A stretch of 27,432 nt of DNA from CAXSEA01 sp964235675 (GCA_964235675.1 CAXSEA010000015.1:1-27432), one strand, 5' to 3'; positions 1 through 8,122 are shown, numbered from the stretch's first letter. The notes: generated from the letters alone by a model not told the origin. Numbers and translations are program-made.

Positions 1-39
1 CTGCTCTTCAGGCAAGTTGGCGCAAAGCGACAGAATAGG

Positions 40-105
40 TTCCGGCAACGCAAAGGGCCAAGCGGAATAAATCCGCTTGGCCCTTTTCTAATTAAGTTGC
101 CGGAA
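40..105. terminator. Nested hairpin, likely terminator of the DUF892 gene
   Basis: A perfect 15-bp inverted repeat (52-66 with 72-86, 5-nt loop) ends in a T run on either strand. A second perfect 10-bp repeat (40-49 with 96-105) encloses it. It lies just past the TAA at 109 that would end the minus-strand DUF892 frame, as expected for an intrinsic terminator. It may also end a plus-strand gene to the left of the window. Confidence 0.75.
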
Positions 106-108
106 CGC

Positions 109-603
109 TTACGCGCCGACTTTCGCCGCCGCCGTCTTGGCAAGCTCCGGGATAACGGCCAAAAGCTTGTCGTGGGCGCTCTTTTCCTCGCCGATAATGG
201 TCGAGGCCATGCTGGCGGTGGTGGAATCGCCGATTGCGGTGGCATAGGCCTACATCGACGTATATGCGCCAATTTCAAAGGCTTCCAGTGAAAGCGCCTT
301 GATCGTATCCTGAGTCTCTTTGTCTTCCGAGTCGTGGAAGATGTTCAGGATATGGGAGCCGGCCGCGACAATTGAATCGACAGCGGCTTTAGGCTCGGAG
401 ACGGTGCCTCCCAATTCGGTGATGCGCGCCTTAAGACGGTCAGCCTGGCTCTGCGTCTCGATAGCGTGCGTGCTCGCCGCGCTCTTCAAGTCGGCGTTGC
501 TGGCCTCGGCCGCTAGCGCCTGGAGAGCCTTCAAGCCGCCCATTTCAGCCGCGTAGGCATCGTTCAAATAACGGACTAGTCGTTCTTGTGCATTCTCTGC
601 CAT
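109..603 (-). pseudogene. DUF892 (YciE/YciF-like) ferritin-like protein with in-frame TAG
   Basis: The first 117 residues (start at 603) are helical and match the ferritin-like DUF892/YciE family, whose members are four-helix-bundle proteins linked to stress. The frame is interrupted by TAG at 250-252, inside a segment reading EIGAYTSM-stop-AYATAIGD. It then continues in the same frame for 46 codons (through IIGEEKSAHDKL) to TAA at 109-111. The full 164-codon length is normal for the family, and the stop removes the last helix. One base change (TAC or TAT to TAG) in a likely Tyr codon would explain it. A GAGG ribosome site lies upstream of 603 and a terminator follows 109. Options are a recent nonsense mutation, a sequencing error, or amber readthrough. 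The truncated 117-residue product may be made but probably cannot form the full bundle. Confidence 0.8.
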
Positions 604-1041
604 GAGTCAAAATCCTCGCTCTTTACTTGGTTGTTTTAATTTTCTGACGCCGGAGCTCACTGCAAATGCGAGTGGGCCCGCTAAAATCGTCCGCCAGACG
701 GACACCGACCGCTGCAAGCGGACATGTTCGCTGGGCATATACCCAAATGCGAAAGTTCGCTATCGCTAAATTTTTGCTTTTATATTCGTTTTATTGCATG
801 TTAGCGGCGAAAAAGCCGCGCGGGAACCCTCCCGGTCGGCTGCAAACGTATAATAAATACGCCGTTTTCCCCGCGCTTGGACAAAACTCAATAATGGAGC
901 GGAGATCGAAATCGTGATAAAATAGGTTTTTCCCTCAGCAAAAACGTCGATTTGCGTCGATTCAGCGGTTCTGCATAGCGGTGTGCCCAACTGTAAATAG
1001 TGCTGGGACGGAATCGCCAGGTCGGGCATAACGAGATTATG
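604..1041. other. Intergenic region without a convincing gene
   Basis: This is the divergent leader region between the DUF892 gene and the metalloprotease. It is more AT-rich than its surroundings around 740-960. Short open frames on both strands (666-917 plus, 766-1029 minus) have compositions unlike a protein and no family resemblance. A weak dyad, CCCA...TGGG, occurs around 987-1008. Promoters for both flanking genes must lie here, but I see no clear -35/-10 pair. Confidence 0.5.
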
Positions 1042-3984
1042 ATGAATGAGAACGCTTCCGTCCCCAATTTCAGTGAGGAAAGCGCCGCGCGCCCTGGTTC
1101 GCGGTCATCGCGTCGCGGATTTCTGAAGCGAGCCGCCGCTCTCGCCGCCGGCGCGGCTGCGGTGGCCGTACCCGAGCTGACGCGCCCCGCTGAAGCGGCG
1201 TTGCCGGGGCCGGCGACGCACCCGCTTGGGCCGGGAGGAATCGGTCATGCGCCGTATCCCGCCTGGGCCGACGCGAGCTTCGACGATCTCGTGAAAGATT
1301 ACGATAAGCTCGAAGGCGTGTTTACCCTCTACCGCTATCGGAGCGACCTGCTGATCGAGATTACCGCCGCGCAAATCGCGGGCGGCGATTTGTTCATGCT
1401 GGAAGCCACCCGCGCCACCGGCACCGCCGACCAGAACGGCGGTTTGTACGGCGACCCGCTGGGCGACGTGGTTTTCAGTCTGGCGCATCAGAACGACCAG
1501 ATTCTGCTTGTGGAGCCGGTAGCGGCATTTCGCGCCAGCAGCGAAACTCCCGAGGCGACCTCGGTGCGGCGCTCGTTCGCGCCCGGCTACCTGGCGAGCT
1601 TTCCCATCTCGGCGGTGAAATTGAGCGATAACGACAAAGCCGCCGCCGATAAAATCGTGGACAAGGCCGACAAGGTAAAGTTCATGGAGGCGCACGCCTT
1701 CAGCTTTCTATGCCCCCTGCGCGCGTTTTTCCTGAGCGACGTCACCGGCTTCATGACCGGCATGGCGGGCTACCATCCCGACCCGGACAAAAGCTTCGTG
1801 CAGACGGTGAAAGTGTTTCCCACCAATATCGTGGTGAACAGCTACTACGCCTTCGCCGGCTCGCCCTTGAACGGCGGCACCTTCGCCGACAGCCGCTCGT
1901 TTCCCGAGACCATCGTCTTCAACCTCTTCTCCCTGCCCGACCGAGGCTATACGCCGCGCTACTACGACGACCGAATCGGCTACTTCACCACGGATTATCT
2001 GACCTTCGACGACGACGTCACCGATGACAATGTCCGCCGCATGATTCAGCGCTGGCACCTGGTCAAAAAAGACTCCAAGGCGGCGCTCTCGGAGCCGGTC
2101 GTCCCGATTACCTGGTGGGTGGACAACGCCACCCCCGTCCGCTACCGCTCCGCGATTCAAGAGGGCGTCCTGAGCTGGAACGCGGCGTTCGAGAAGATCG
2201 GCTTCAAAAACGCCGTCGTCTGCAATCTCATGCCGGACAACGCCGACTGGGACACCGCCGACATGCGCTACAACGTCGTCCGGTGGATGACCTCGCCCGG
2301 CTTCGGCTACGCCGTCTCGCTGATGCGCTCCAACCCGCTGACCGGCGAGCTGGTCGCCTGCTCGATCAACATCGACGCCAGCATGGCCCGGTTTACCAAC
2401 GTGGACTACCCGCTCGACGTCACCATCCTGTCCGGCTTGGCATCTACAATTGAGGAAGCCGCCGCGCTTGCCCCCGAGCAGCGCACGCCGCAGGCGATTG
2501 CCCGGCATCTGACTCGCCCGCGCGATCTGACTGCGCAAACGACAGGCGCAAGCGGGTTCGATCCGATGAAAAAGTGCACCTGCGACCTTGGCGCGGGGGC
2601 GAGGATGCATGCCGGGTTCGGCTGGAATCACGTGGAGCTTGGCCCGCTTCTGGGCGAGAGTTATCCGGTGATTTCGCTGGAAGAGTACACGCACGATTAC
2701 CTGCGCATGGTGACGTCGCACGAGATGGGCCACTGCCTCGGCCTGCGGCACAATTTCCGGGCGTCCACCATGCTGACCATGCAGCAGCTTCAAGACCCGT
2801 CGATTACCGCAAAAGACGGGGTCTGCGCCTCTCTGATGGACTATGCCCCCGCTAATATCGCGCCCATCGGCGGCAAGCAGGGCCAGTATTATCAGAACGG
2901 CCCCGGTCTGTACGATGATTGGGCCATCGAGTACGGCTATTCCGATTGGGGCAACCATCTGCTGCCGTCGATGGATCTGCCCGCCCTCCGCGCCATCGCC
3001 TCACGCGACACCGAGTTCGGCCATGATTTCGCCAGCGACGAGGCCGCCGGGATGGGCGACCCGACCATCACCGTCTTCGATCTCAGCGCCGACCCGCTCG
3101 GCTACCATATCGCGATGATGGAGCGCGGCTTCCGCGCGATGGACGCGGTTGACCGCCGCTATCCCGCCAATGGGGACTCCTACTACGAGCTCACCCGCAA
3201 ATTCCGGGGCGTGGCTCTCGGCACGATGCGCAACGCGCTCGCCGCCGGCGGCTTTATCGGCGGAGTCATCACTTACCGCAACCACCGGGGCGACCCGAAC
3301 GCCAAATCACCCGTTCAGCCGATCAGCTTCGCCGACCAGCGCCGCGCCCTTAATGCGATCTGCGAGCACGTCTTCGACGCGGGCGCATTCGCGGTCTCGC
3401 CCGACTTATTATCGCGCCTGCAGCAGAACCCAAACCCGATGAGCGACAACCCCGCGCTCAGTACCTACGCGCCGCTCGACTTTTCGTACCTCGACATGCT
3501 CTCCAACTTCCAAGCCGTCGGCGTCTATGTCGCCCTGGACCCGTTCCTGCTGGGCCGCCTAGAAACCAACGAGTACCGCGCCGACACTCAATCCGGCGAC
3601 AAGCCCCTGACCGTGCTGGAGACAATCGATACCGTCACCGACGCCATATGGTCCGAGCTGGCCGTTCCCACTCGCACTCCCGCTAAAGTCAAAACCGACG
3701 CGAATGCGAGCGCCCCGATCCAAGTCTCACCTTTGCGTAGACGCCTTCAGCGCACCTACGTGGACTGCCTGGAATCACTCGCCCAGCCCAACCCTTACCT
3801 GCCCGACGGCGACTCCCAGGTCTTTGCCCTCCACGCCATGCGCGGCCTGGTTGCCCGAATCGATGCCGCCTCAAAACGCCCGTGCGACGACGTCACCCAG
3901 GTTCACCTCGCCGAAACCCGTCTCCGTGTAGCAAGAATCCTAAACACGCAGGAAGTGATCGCCGTCCCATCGCCGATGATGTAG
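1042..3984 (+). CDS. Tat-exported zinc-dependent metalloprotease (DUF5117/DUF4953 type)
   Basis: A large exported protease-like protein of 980 residues when started at ATG 1042. An upstream in-frame ATG at 1000 adds 14 residues; I prefer 1042 because it places the twin-arginine signal (SRRGFLKRA followed by an Ala-rich hydrophobic stretch) nearer the N-terminus. The catalytic motif HEMGHCLGLRH, at about residues 560-570, is the metzincin zinc site HExxHxxGxxH. A Met-turn-like SLMDY follows about 40 residues later. Upstream blocks (a WVDNATP-like segment and RYNVVRWM) fit the family of bacterial zinc-dependent metalloproteases annotated with DUF5117 and DUF4953. Substrate unknown. It should act outside the cytoplasmic membrane after folded export. 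It is followed by pcp on the same strand after 94 nt, so a peptide-degradation pairing is possible but not shown. Confidence 0.9.
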   Translation: MNENASVPNFSEESAARPGSRSSRRGFLKRAAALAAGAAAVAVPELTRPAEAALPGPATHPLGPGGIGHAPYPAWADASFDDLVKDYDKLEGVFTLYRYRSDLLIEITAAQIAGGDLFMLEATRATGTADQNGGLYGDPLGDVVFSLAHQNDQILLVEPVAAFRASSETPEATSVRRSFAPGYLASFPISAVKLSDNDKAAADKIVDKADKVKFMEAHAFSFLCPLRAFFLSDVTGFMTGMAGYHPDPDKSFVQTVKVFPTNIVVNSYYAFAGSPLNGGTFADSRSFPETIVFNLFSLPDRGYTPRYYDDRIGYFTTDYLTFDDDVTDDNVRRMIQRWHLVKKDSKAALSEPVVPITWWVDNATPVRYRSAIQEGVLSWNAAFEKIGFKNAVVCNLMPDNADWDTADMRYNVVRWMTSPGFGYAVSLMRSNPLTGELVACSINIDASMARFTNVDYPLDVTILSGLASTIEEAAALAPEQRTPQAIARHLTRPRDLTAQTTGASGFDPMKKCTCDLGAGARMHAGFGWNHVELGPLLGESYPVISLEEYTHDYLRMVTSHEMGHCLGLRHNFRASTMLTMQQLQDPSITAKDGVCASLMDYAPANIAPIGGKQGQYYQNGPGLYDDWAIEYGYSDWGNHLLPSMDLPALRAIASRDTEFGHDFASDEAAGMGDPTITVFDLSADPLGYHIAMMERGFRAMDAVDRRYPANGDSYYELTRKFRGVALGTMRNALAAGGFIGGVITYRNHRGDPNAKSPVQPISFADQRRALNAICEHVFDAGAFAVSPDLLSRLQQNPNPMSDNPALSTYAPLDFSYLDMLSNFQAVGVYVALDPFLLGRLETNEYRADTQSGDKPLTVLETIDTVTDAIWSELAVPTRTPAKVKTDANASAPIQVSPLRRRLQRTYVDCLESLAQPNPYLPDGDSQVFALHAMRGLVARIDAASKRPCDDVTQVHLAETRLRVARILNTQEVIAVPSPMM

Positions 3985-4078
3985 GCCCATCCGGCGAATT
4001 AAGTTTCTGGGACGGATTTTTATACACCCTCTCGGATAAGGAGCAGTGTTCTCGATCTTATCCGGTATCCTGCCTGCT

Positions 4079-4726
4079 ATGCGCCCAGTCCTAATCACCG
4101 GCTTCGAGCCGTTCGGCAACCGGTTGACGAACCCCTCGCAGCAAATTGTGGAAGCCCTCCACGGCGAGACGGTAGCAGGCGTCCAAATAGTCGCGCTGAC
4201 CCTCCCCGTAGTTTACGGGGAAGACACGCGCCGCGTCTTCCCCGCTCTTGCCGGCCTTAATCCTATTGCGATGTTATCGTTCGGCCTCGATGCCGGCGCG
4301 CGGGGCGTCCATGTGGAGATGTTCGCCGTCAACCACCGCCTGAGCGACAATCCCGGCAGTAGCCTGATGCCGATTGACCCGAATGGTCCCGCCGCCTACT
4401 TCGCCACAATCGACACGGAGCGTGTGGCGCGGGCGATCCGCGAGAGGGCTCAGACCAATGCAAACCCGCACGGCTACGCCGGCAGCTACCTTTGCAACCA
4501 CGTCTTTTACCAAACCATGCACCATGCCGCGGTTAATCATCTCGATTGCCGGGTTGGCTTCATCCATGTCCCGCTGACAGCCGACGAGCCGGATGCGCTC
4601 ACCAGCCCGCCTTCGCCCTCATTAGCCGAATTGATCCAAGCAGCGCGGATTGCCGTGGAAGAGGTAGTAAGTCATTGCACGGAAGCAGGGCAAGAGGCGT
4701 CGAACGCCGCAACCGTCCGCGCCTAA
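4079..4726 (+). CDS. pcp: Pyroglutamyl-peptidase I
   Basis: Cytosolic cysteine peptidase (family C15) that removes N-terminal pyroglutamate from peptides. Counted from ATG 4079 it has 215 residues, the usual family length. It begins MRPVLITGFEPFG, the typical family N-terminus. The catalytic triad is visible as Glu80 (in HVEMFAVN), Cys139 (in SYLCNHVFY) and His163 (in GFIHVPL), in the spacing known for the enzyme. A GTG at 4046 would add 11 residues, but the TAAGGAG at 4037-4043 lies only 2 nt from it and the extension is outside the family pattern. No good ribosome site precedes ATG 4079, so the exact start is less certain than the function. Confidence 0.93.
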   Translation: MRPVLITGFEPFGNRLTNPSQQIVEALHGETVAGVQIVALTLPVVYGEDTRRVFPALAGLNPIAMLSFGLDAGARGVHVEMFAVNHRLSDNPGSSLMPIDPNGPAAYFATIDTERVARAIRERAQTNANPHGYAGSYLCNHVFYQTMHHAAVNHLDCRVGFIHVPLTADEPDALTSPPSPSLAELIQAARIAVEEVVSHCTEAGQEASNAATVRA

Positions 4727-4752
4727 CTCAATTCTTTGCCCCACCGCCTCTT

Positions 4753-4975
4753 GAGCTATCCATCACGCTCAAAAGCGTGCCACCTTCCCTTGAGAGGATT
4801 AAAGAAAAGTCATCTGAACTCCTCTCCATTTCTATGGAGGGGTGAGGGGCGGTCCGTGTCAATTATGGCGCGGCAGTAGACCGGATCTCCCCCAGCCTCT
4901 CCTAAGATAAGGAGGGGAGAAAGTAAGACTTTTCCTTCCTTCCAGGGAAGGTGGCGCGGAGCGCCGGATGGGTTC
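4753..4975. repeat. Palindromic intergenic repeat, copy A (degenerate, interrupted)
   Basis: The left arm contains a mini-hairpin ACGCTCAAAAGCGT then GCCACCTTCCCT. The right arm reads the inverse, AGGGAAGGTGG, then the mini-hairpin GCGCGGAGCGC and GGATGGGTTC. Both inner ends carry an AAAGTC/GACTTTTCC block. The same outline (ATCC, mini-hairpin, CACCTTCCCT, and its inverse) recurs at 8128-8285, 12821-12973 and 14962-15274. The arms are imperfect here and the middle is replaced by another palindromic segment. Confidence 0.75.
4817..4920. repeat. Second palindromic element nested inside copy A
   Basis: The left half, CTCCTCTCC...GGAGGGG...GGGGCGGTC, is mirrored on the right by GACCGG...CTCCCCC...CCTCTCC...GGAGGGGAG. 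Its sequence is unlike the enclosing repeat, so it looks like a different dispersed palindrome inserted into the middle of copy A. Boundaries were set by eye. Confidence 0.5.
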
Positions 4976-4999
4976 TTAACGCATTATATTCAATCCCTC

Positions 5000-5028
5000 T
5001 TGACACGCAGTTATAACTGTTGTAAACT
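5000..5028 (+). promoter_or_regulatory. Sigma-70-type promoter with overlapping palindrome
   Basis: TTGACA (5000-5005), a 17-nt spacer and TAAACT (5023-5028) precede the membrane-protein gene at 5068. The spacer holds a perfect 10-bp palindrome, AGTTATAACT (5009-5018), followed by a similar half TTGTAAACT. A dimeric regulator such as the winged-helix protein encoded downstream could bind there. Confidence 0.6.
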
Positions 5029-5067
5029 GGTTTGCAGCACAAACCTAATTAGAGGAGAACGCTGCTG

Positions 5068-5730
5068 ATGGATGCTCTTGCCGTCGATTACTCCCAAAGG
5101 CCGATATATCACGCTATGGCGGGCGGATTGTTCCATCTCTATTCCGGCGCATCGGGATTGTTCCTGTCGACGGTTTTCTGGCTGTACCTCAATCAGCCCC
5201 ATGGTTTCAGTCAATGGGTTGACGCGCTCCCGGTATTGGCGATCATCGCCCTCACTGTGCTCTACTCCCGTGCCCGAGCCAGGTATATCTATCTCAGGCT
5301 CGGCTATGTGGCTCCGCGGAATCGCCCTGTCTGGCAAACGGCAGTGATGCTTGCCGTGATCTGCGCTGTGTCTGTCGCGCTCTCCCTTTATCTGGCGATT
5401 GCCAACGTCAATCTTTCCGCCATCAGCGACGGAGCAGTGAGCTTCTCGGCCACCTCGGGACGTTGCCTCGCCTTGCTATTCACCGGCCTGATCTCGGCTG
5501 CGGTGTATGCCACTTACGCTTGGAACCTCCGGCAGGTGCTGTATTTGCGATTTGCCGCCGTGTATATCCTGGCCGCCGTGATTTTGTCGCTTTTGAATAT
5601 CACCTACGCTCTCGCCGCCGCGCTGTTTATTACCATTATCAGCCTGATGTATTTAATGGCCGGCGCTTTCGAATTCCGCGATCTGCTGCGCCTCCCTGCC
5701 ATCGACACCGCGCTCGAAGCAACTCTATGA
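5068..5730 (+). CDS. Integral membrane protein, module copy 1
   Basis: Unrecognised 220-residue protein with about six predicted membrane segments: one near residues 12-38, two in the middle around 50-70 and 90-115, and three in the C-terminal half. ATG 5068 follows AGAGGAG at 5051-5057 with a 10-nt gap. It is a paralogue of the protein at 5860-6447: both share QRP then AGG near the N-terminus, a basic loop ending LGYxxPR, and a C-terminal hydrophobic helix ending in an (E)xRxLLxxxPA-like tail. Its stop overlaps the ATG of a winged-helix regulator remnant in an ATGA junction, just as in the second copy. A likely job is a membrane partner or target of that regulator; no transport or enzyme motif is visible. 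Confidence 0.85.
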   Translation: MDALAVDYSQRPIYHAMAGGLFHLYSGASGLFLSTVFWLYLNQPHGFSQWVDALPVLAIIALTVLYSRARARYIYLRLGYVAPRNRPVWQTAVMLAVICAVSVALSLYLAIANVNLSAISDGAVSFSATSGRCLALLFTGLISAAVYATYAWNLRQVLYLRFAAVYILAAVILSLLNITYALAAALFITIISLMYLMAGAFEFRDLLRLPAIDTALEATL

Positions 5731-5849
5731 ACAAGCGCCGCCGCGATATCGCCGAATTGGACCGGGCAATCCTTGAAGCTGCGCGTCTTACTAAAGATTT
5801 CACGTCGAGCCTATTGCTCGAAAATAGCTGCCTTCGAAGAGGCTGCTGA
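5727..5849 (+). pseudogene. Decayed winged-helix regulator, module copy 1
   Basis: The 40-codon frame begins MNKRRRDIAELDRAILEAARL, closely matching MNERYREIADLDRVIHEPARL of the intact regulator at 6444. It then jumps to LTKDFTSSL, matching LTKGNLSSHL of the intact protein but missing about 23 residues between them. After this the other frame (5809-5856) reads CSKIAAFEEAAEDIV, resembling LSKLEAAGYIQ. So an internal deletion and a frameshift appear to have destroyed a former full-length copy. The ATGA overlap with the upstream membrane gene is preserved. The winged-helix core is lost, so it is unlikely to bind DNA. Confidence 0.7.
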
Positions 5850-5859
5850 GGACATTGTT

Positions 5860-6447
5860 ATGACTCAGAATATCAAAGAACTGGCACAGCGTCCGCAAAG
5901 CGCATTGTTCGCGGGAGGTATCTGCGAGACCATATTCGGCCTAGTCTGGCTGGTAATAGCGGGTACCTTCCTGCTCAGCGACGCGCTCCCGGACCGCTAC
6001 TCCCTGGCTATCGGTTTGGTCAGAATTTCTGTCTGTTTTCTCGCGGTTCCTCTCATACAGTTCTTGAGAAAACGCTTTGTCTGGCCAAGGCTAGGCTACG
6101 CCGTGCCGCGCCCGTCGTCACCCTGGCTGCTGCCAATAGCGGCTATTTTAGTGATGGGAGTAAGTCTCCTTGCAATTCTTACTCACTCCAGCGGAGCGCT
6201 CATGATCGACTTTTTTTGCGCCTGCGGGAATCTCGTATTTTATGCCTTTTCACGTCTGCCCCGATTCATTGTTCTTTCAGTAGTAAACTTTGCCACGGCT
6301 GTCGGAGTTTCCAGCCTGCATCTGCCTTTGGAGACTGCATTTCCGTTGATCTTCGGCTTAATCGGATTGACCAGCATATTAAGTGGTTTGAACGAGATGC
6401 GATCTCTGCTGCATTCTCGCCCGGCACAAGGGTTTGACGCCGAATGA
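5860..6447 (+). CDS. Integral membrane protein, module copy 2
   Basis: A 195-residue membrane protein with about six hydrophobic segments, paralogous to the protein at 5068-5730 (same QRPxxxxxxAGG start, LGYAVPR loop and C-terminal LLHSRPA-like tail). I chose ATG 5860 because GAGG at 5848-5851 lies 8 nt upstream and because the alignment with copy 1 begins here. An upstream ATG at 5773 would read through the decayed regulator remnant. Its TGA overlaps the ATG of the intact winged-helix gene (ATGA, 6444-6447), so translation is probably coupled. Function is unknown; the constant pairing suggests it works with, or is controlled by, the regulator. Confidence 0.85.
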   Translation: MTQNIKELAQRPQSALFAGGICETIFGLVWLVIAGTFLLSDALPDRYSLAIGLVRISVCFLAVPLIQFLRKRFVWPRLGYAVPRPSSPWLLPIAAILVMGVSLLAILTHSSGALMIDFFCACGNLVFYAFSRLPRFIVLSVVNFATAVGVSSLHLPLETAFPLIFGLIGLTSILSGLNEMRSLLHSRPAQGFDAE

Positions 6448-6743
6448 ATGAGCGCTACCGGGAAATAGCCGACTTAGACCGGGTGATCCACGAGCCCGCG
6501 CGCCTGATTATCGTCTCGCTGCTCTCCGGCGCGGCGGAAGCCGACTTCCTCTATCTCCAGCGCGAGACCGAGCTGACCAAGGGCAACTTGTCGAGCCATT
6601 TATCCAAGCTGGAGGCGGCGGGATATATCCAACTGGAAAAAACCTATCGCGGCAAAATCCCGATGACGCTGTGCCGCCTCACCCCACAAGGCCGCGCAGC
6701 TTTCGAGCACTACCGAAGGGCTTTAAAGGCGAGCTTGCAGTAA
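6444..6743 (+). CDS. Winged-helix transcriptional regulator (MarR/ArsR-like, HTH_34 type)
   Basis: A 99-residue protein made almost wholly of one winged-helix DNA-binding domain. Residues 11-30 (LDRVIHEPARLIIVSLL) form the first helix typical of the family, residues about 45-63 (LTKGNLSSHLSKLEAAGYI) are the recognition helix-turn-helix, and 66-82 form the wing. It fits the short regulators annotated as transcriptional regulator or winged helix DNA-binding domain (PF13601-like). There is no metal or ligand site that I can see. It is translationally coupled to the membrane gene before it. The palindrome in the promoter at 5000-5028 is a plausible operator, which would make the module autoregulated. 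Confidence 0.88.
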   Translation: MNERYREIADLDRVIHEPARLIIVSLLSGAAEADFLYLQRETELTKGNLSSHLSKLEAAGYIQLEKTYRGKIPMTLCRLTPQGRAAFEHYRRALKASLQ

Positions 6744-6753
6744 AAGTCGAAAT

Positions 6754-6897
6754 ATGCCCCTCAACCGACGCACATTCATCGCCGCCGCATTAGCCGGTGC
6801 GCTACTTGAACCGCGCGTGCCGGTTCAGGAAACCGGCGATCCAGTTCGCGTGACGACCAACGTCAGCGATCCGGCTGGGGATGAGCGCCGATTATAG
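6754..6897 (+). pseudogene. Truncated Tat-signal ORF
   Basis: A 47-codon frame starting 10 nt after the regulator stop. It reads MPLNRRTFIAAALAGALL, a twin-arginine signal peptide with no mature domain; 29 hydrophilic residues and TAG follow. Its end overlaps the convergent gene at 6892 by 6 nt. It is most simply the 5' remnant of an exported protein gene. A genuine small exported peptide is possible but less likely. No good ribosome site is seen. Confidence 0.45.
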
Positions 6898-7266
6898 GAT
6901 GGGCTGCTTTAGCCGAGCTACGGTGACGAACCCGGCTATAGCAAGAAAAAGCGGCCCGTAAGTCTCGAAGGGATTGTGGATGTGAAACCCAATAGCGGCG
7001 TCGAACAATTGCACCAAGGCTATCGCCAGTGCGAGCAGCTTGACTCCACCCCGCGAGCGCAATGCCACGGCGCTTATTGCGGCGAGCGGCAGGGCGATGC
7101 TGCGGGAGGCGGCATACAGCGCGAAAATGTCGCTTGCGCCTCGCCCGCCGAGCGCTGCTAGAGAAAACCCGGCGCTTACCAAGGCGCTGACTACCATTAC
7201 CGCCGCGCAAACCCAAAACGTGTTTTCGCTCCGGCTAGAGTCGAAGAGATTGTTGCCAACGGTCAT
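6892..7266 (-). CDS. Small four-helix membrane protein
   Basis: A 124-residue protein with four hydrophobic segments, roughly residues 17-40, 46-66, 73-92 and 99-115. It begins at ATG 7266, which has AAAGGAAT upstream at a good distance; a TTG at 7272 would lie too close to that site. I do not recognise a specific family. The overall pattern recalls short DUF4345- or DoxX-like membrane proteins, but no diagnostic motif is present. It is convergent with the regulator module and lies downstream of the ABC ATPase after 55 nt on the same strand. Confidence 0.75.
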   Translation of the reverse strand: MTVGNNLFDSSRSENTFWVCAAVMVVSALVSAGFSLAALGGRGASDIFALYAASRSIALPLAAISAVALRSRGGVKLLALAIALVQLFDAAIGFHIHNPFETYGPLFLAIAGFVTVARLKQPIL

Positions 7267-7321
7267 TTTCAAATTCCTTTGCTTGCGGCCATCATCTAAT
7301 GCTTTAGATTGACACCAGCAA

Positions 7322-8122
7322 CTAATTATTCACTTCCGCCGCGTAATAGCCTAGAGGTAGTCCGCTCACCTCTATCTTCACCCCGAACACCTCCGACAGC
7401 TTCTCCGAATTCAGCACCTCGTCTTTTGCGCCGTCGGCGTACACCGCGCCGCCTTTCATCAGAATCACGCGCTCGATCTCCGGAATGATCTCGTCCACAT
7501 GGTGGGTTACCAGCAGCAGCGTCCGGCCTTCATCGGCGAGGCCGCGCAGCGTCTCCAAAAAGCGGCGGCGGGCGGCGATATCGAGGCCGGTGGTCGGCTC
7601 GTCGAGCAGCAGGGCGCGGGGGCTATGCACCAGAGCGCGGGCGATCAGGATGCGCCGCGCTTCCCCCGCCGACATAATCTCCAGCGGCTTTTGGGCCAGC
7701 TGGACGGCGTCCACCCGCCGCAGCGCGTCCGCCGCCGCGTCTCGCATCTCGGACGTGATATGATGGTGGCTTGCCGTCCCCTGGCTGGCAAAATAGCCGC
7801 TCAGGACAGCGTCCATGCCCGTAATCCCGCCCGCGCCGGTAAACGAGGTGTGCAGATCCGGCGAGACGATTCCCAGCAGCGTCCGCAACTCGAAAACGTT
7901 CCAATTTGACCTCCCAAAGACAGATACCACCGGGCGACTATCGGAATGGGCGAGGGGGTAATGCTGCCGCGCGATCAGCTTGATCAACGTCGATTTCCCG
8001 CTGCCGTTGGGGCCGACGATAGCCGTATGCTGCCCCTCGGGGATGGTCAAGCTCAGGTTTTCGAGGATGCGGACGCCGTTTTTTTGGATGGTGGCGTGGT
8101 CGATTTTCAGGAGCGGGGGCAT
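7322..8122 (-). CDS. ABC transporter ATP-binding protein (stand-alone ATPase)
   Basis: A 266-residue cytosolic ATPase with a complete ABC fold. Walker A is GPNGSGKST (37-45), the signature is MSAGE (150-154) in place of the usual LSGGQ, Walker B is ALLLDE (170-175) with catalytic Glu175, and the switch His is 207 in VTHH. There is one nucleotide-binding domain and no membrane domain, and no permease gene is adjacent. It resembles the YlmA-like ATPases of unknown substrate. ATG 8122 is preceded by GGATAGGG with a 7-nt gap, and that sequence is the end of the inverted repeat 8128-8285. The ABC exporter gene lies just beyond the repeat on the same strand. Alternatives are an importer ATPase working with a distant permease, or a non-transport role. 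Confidence 0.9.
   Translation of the reverse strand: MPPLLKIDHATIQKNGVRILENLSLTIPEGQHTAIVGPNGSGKSTLIKLIARQHYPLAHSDSRPVVSVFGRSNWNVFELRTLLGIVSPDLHTSFTGAGGITGMDAVLSGYFASQGTASHHHITSEMRDAAADALRRVDAVQLAQKPLEIMSAGEARRILIARALVHSPRALLLDEPTTGLDIAARRRFLETLRGLADEGRTLLLVTHHVDEIIPEIERVILMKGGAVYADGAKDEVLNSEKLSEVFGVKIEVSGLPLGYYAAEVNN

Noticed and set aside
666..917. 83-residue plus-strand open frame upstream of the metalloprotease
   Set aside because: No family resemblance, mixed composition, no ribosome site, and it lies in an AT-rich leader region where chance frames are common.
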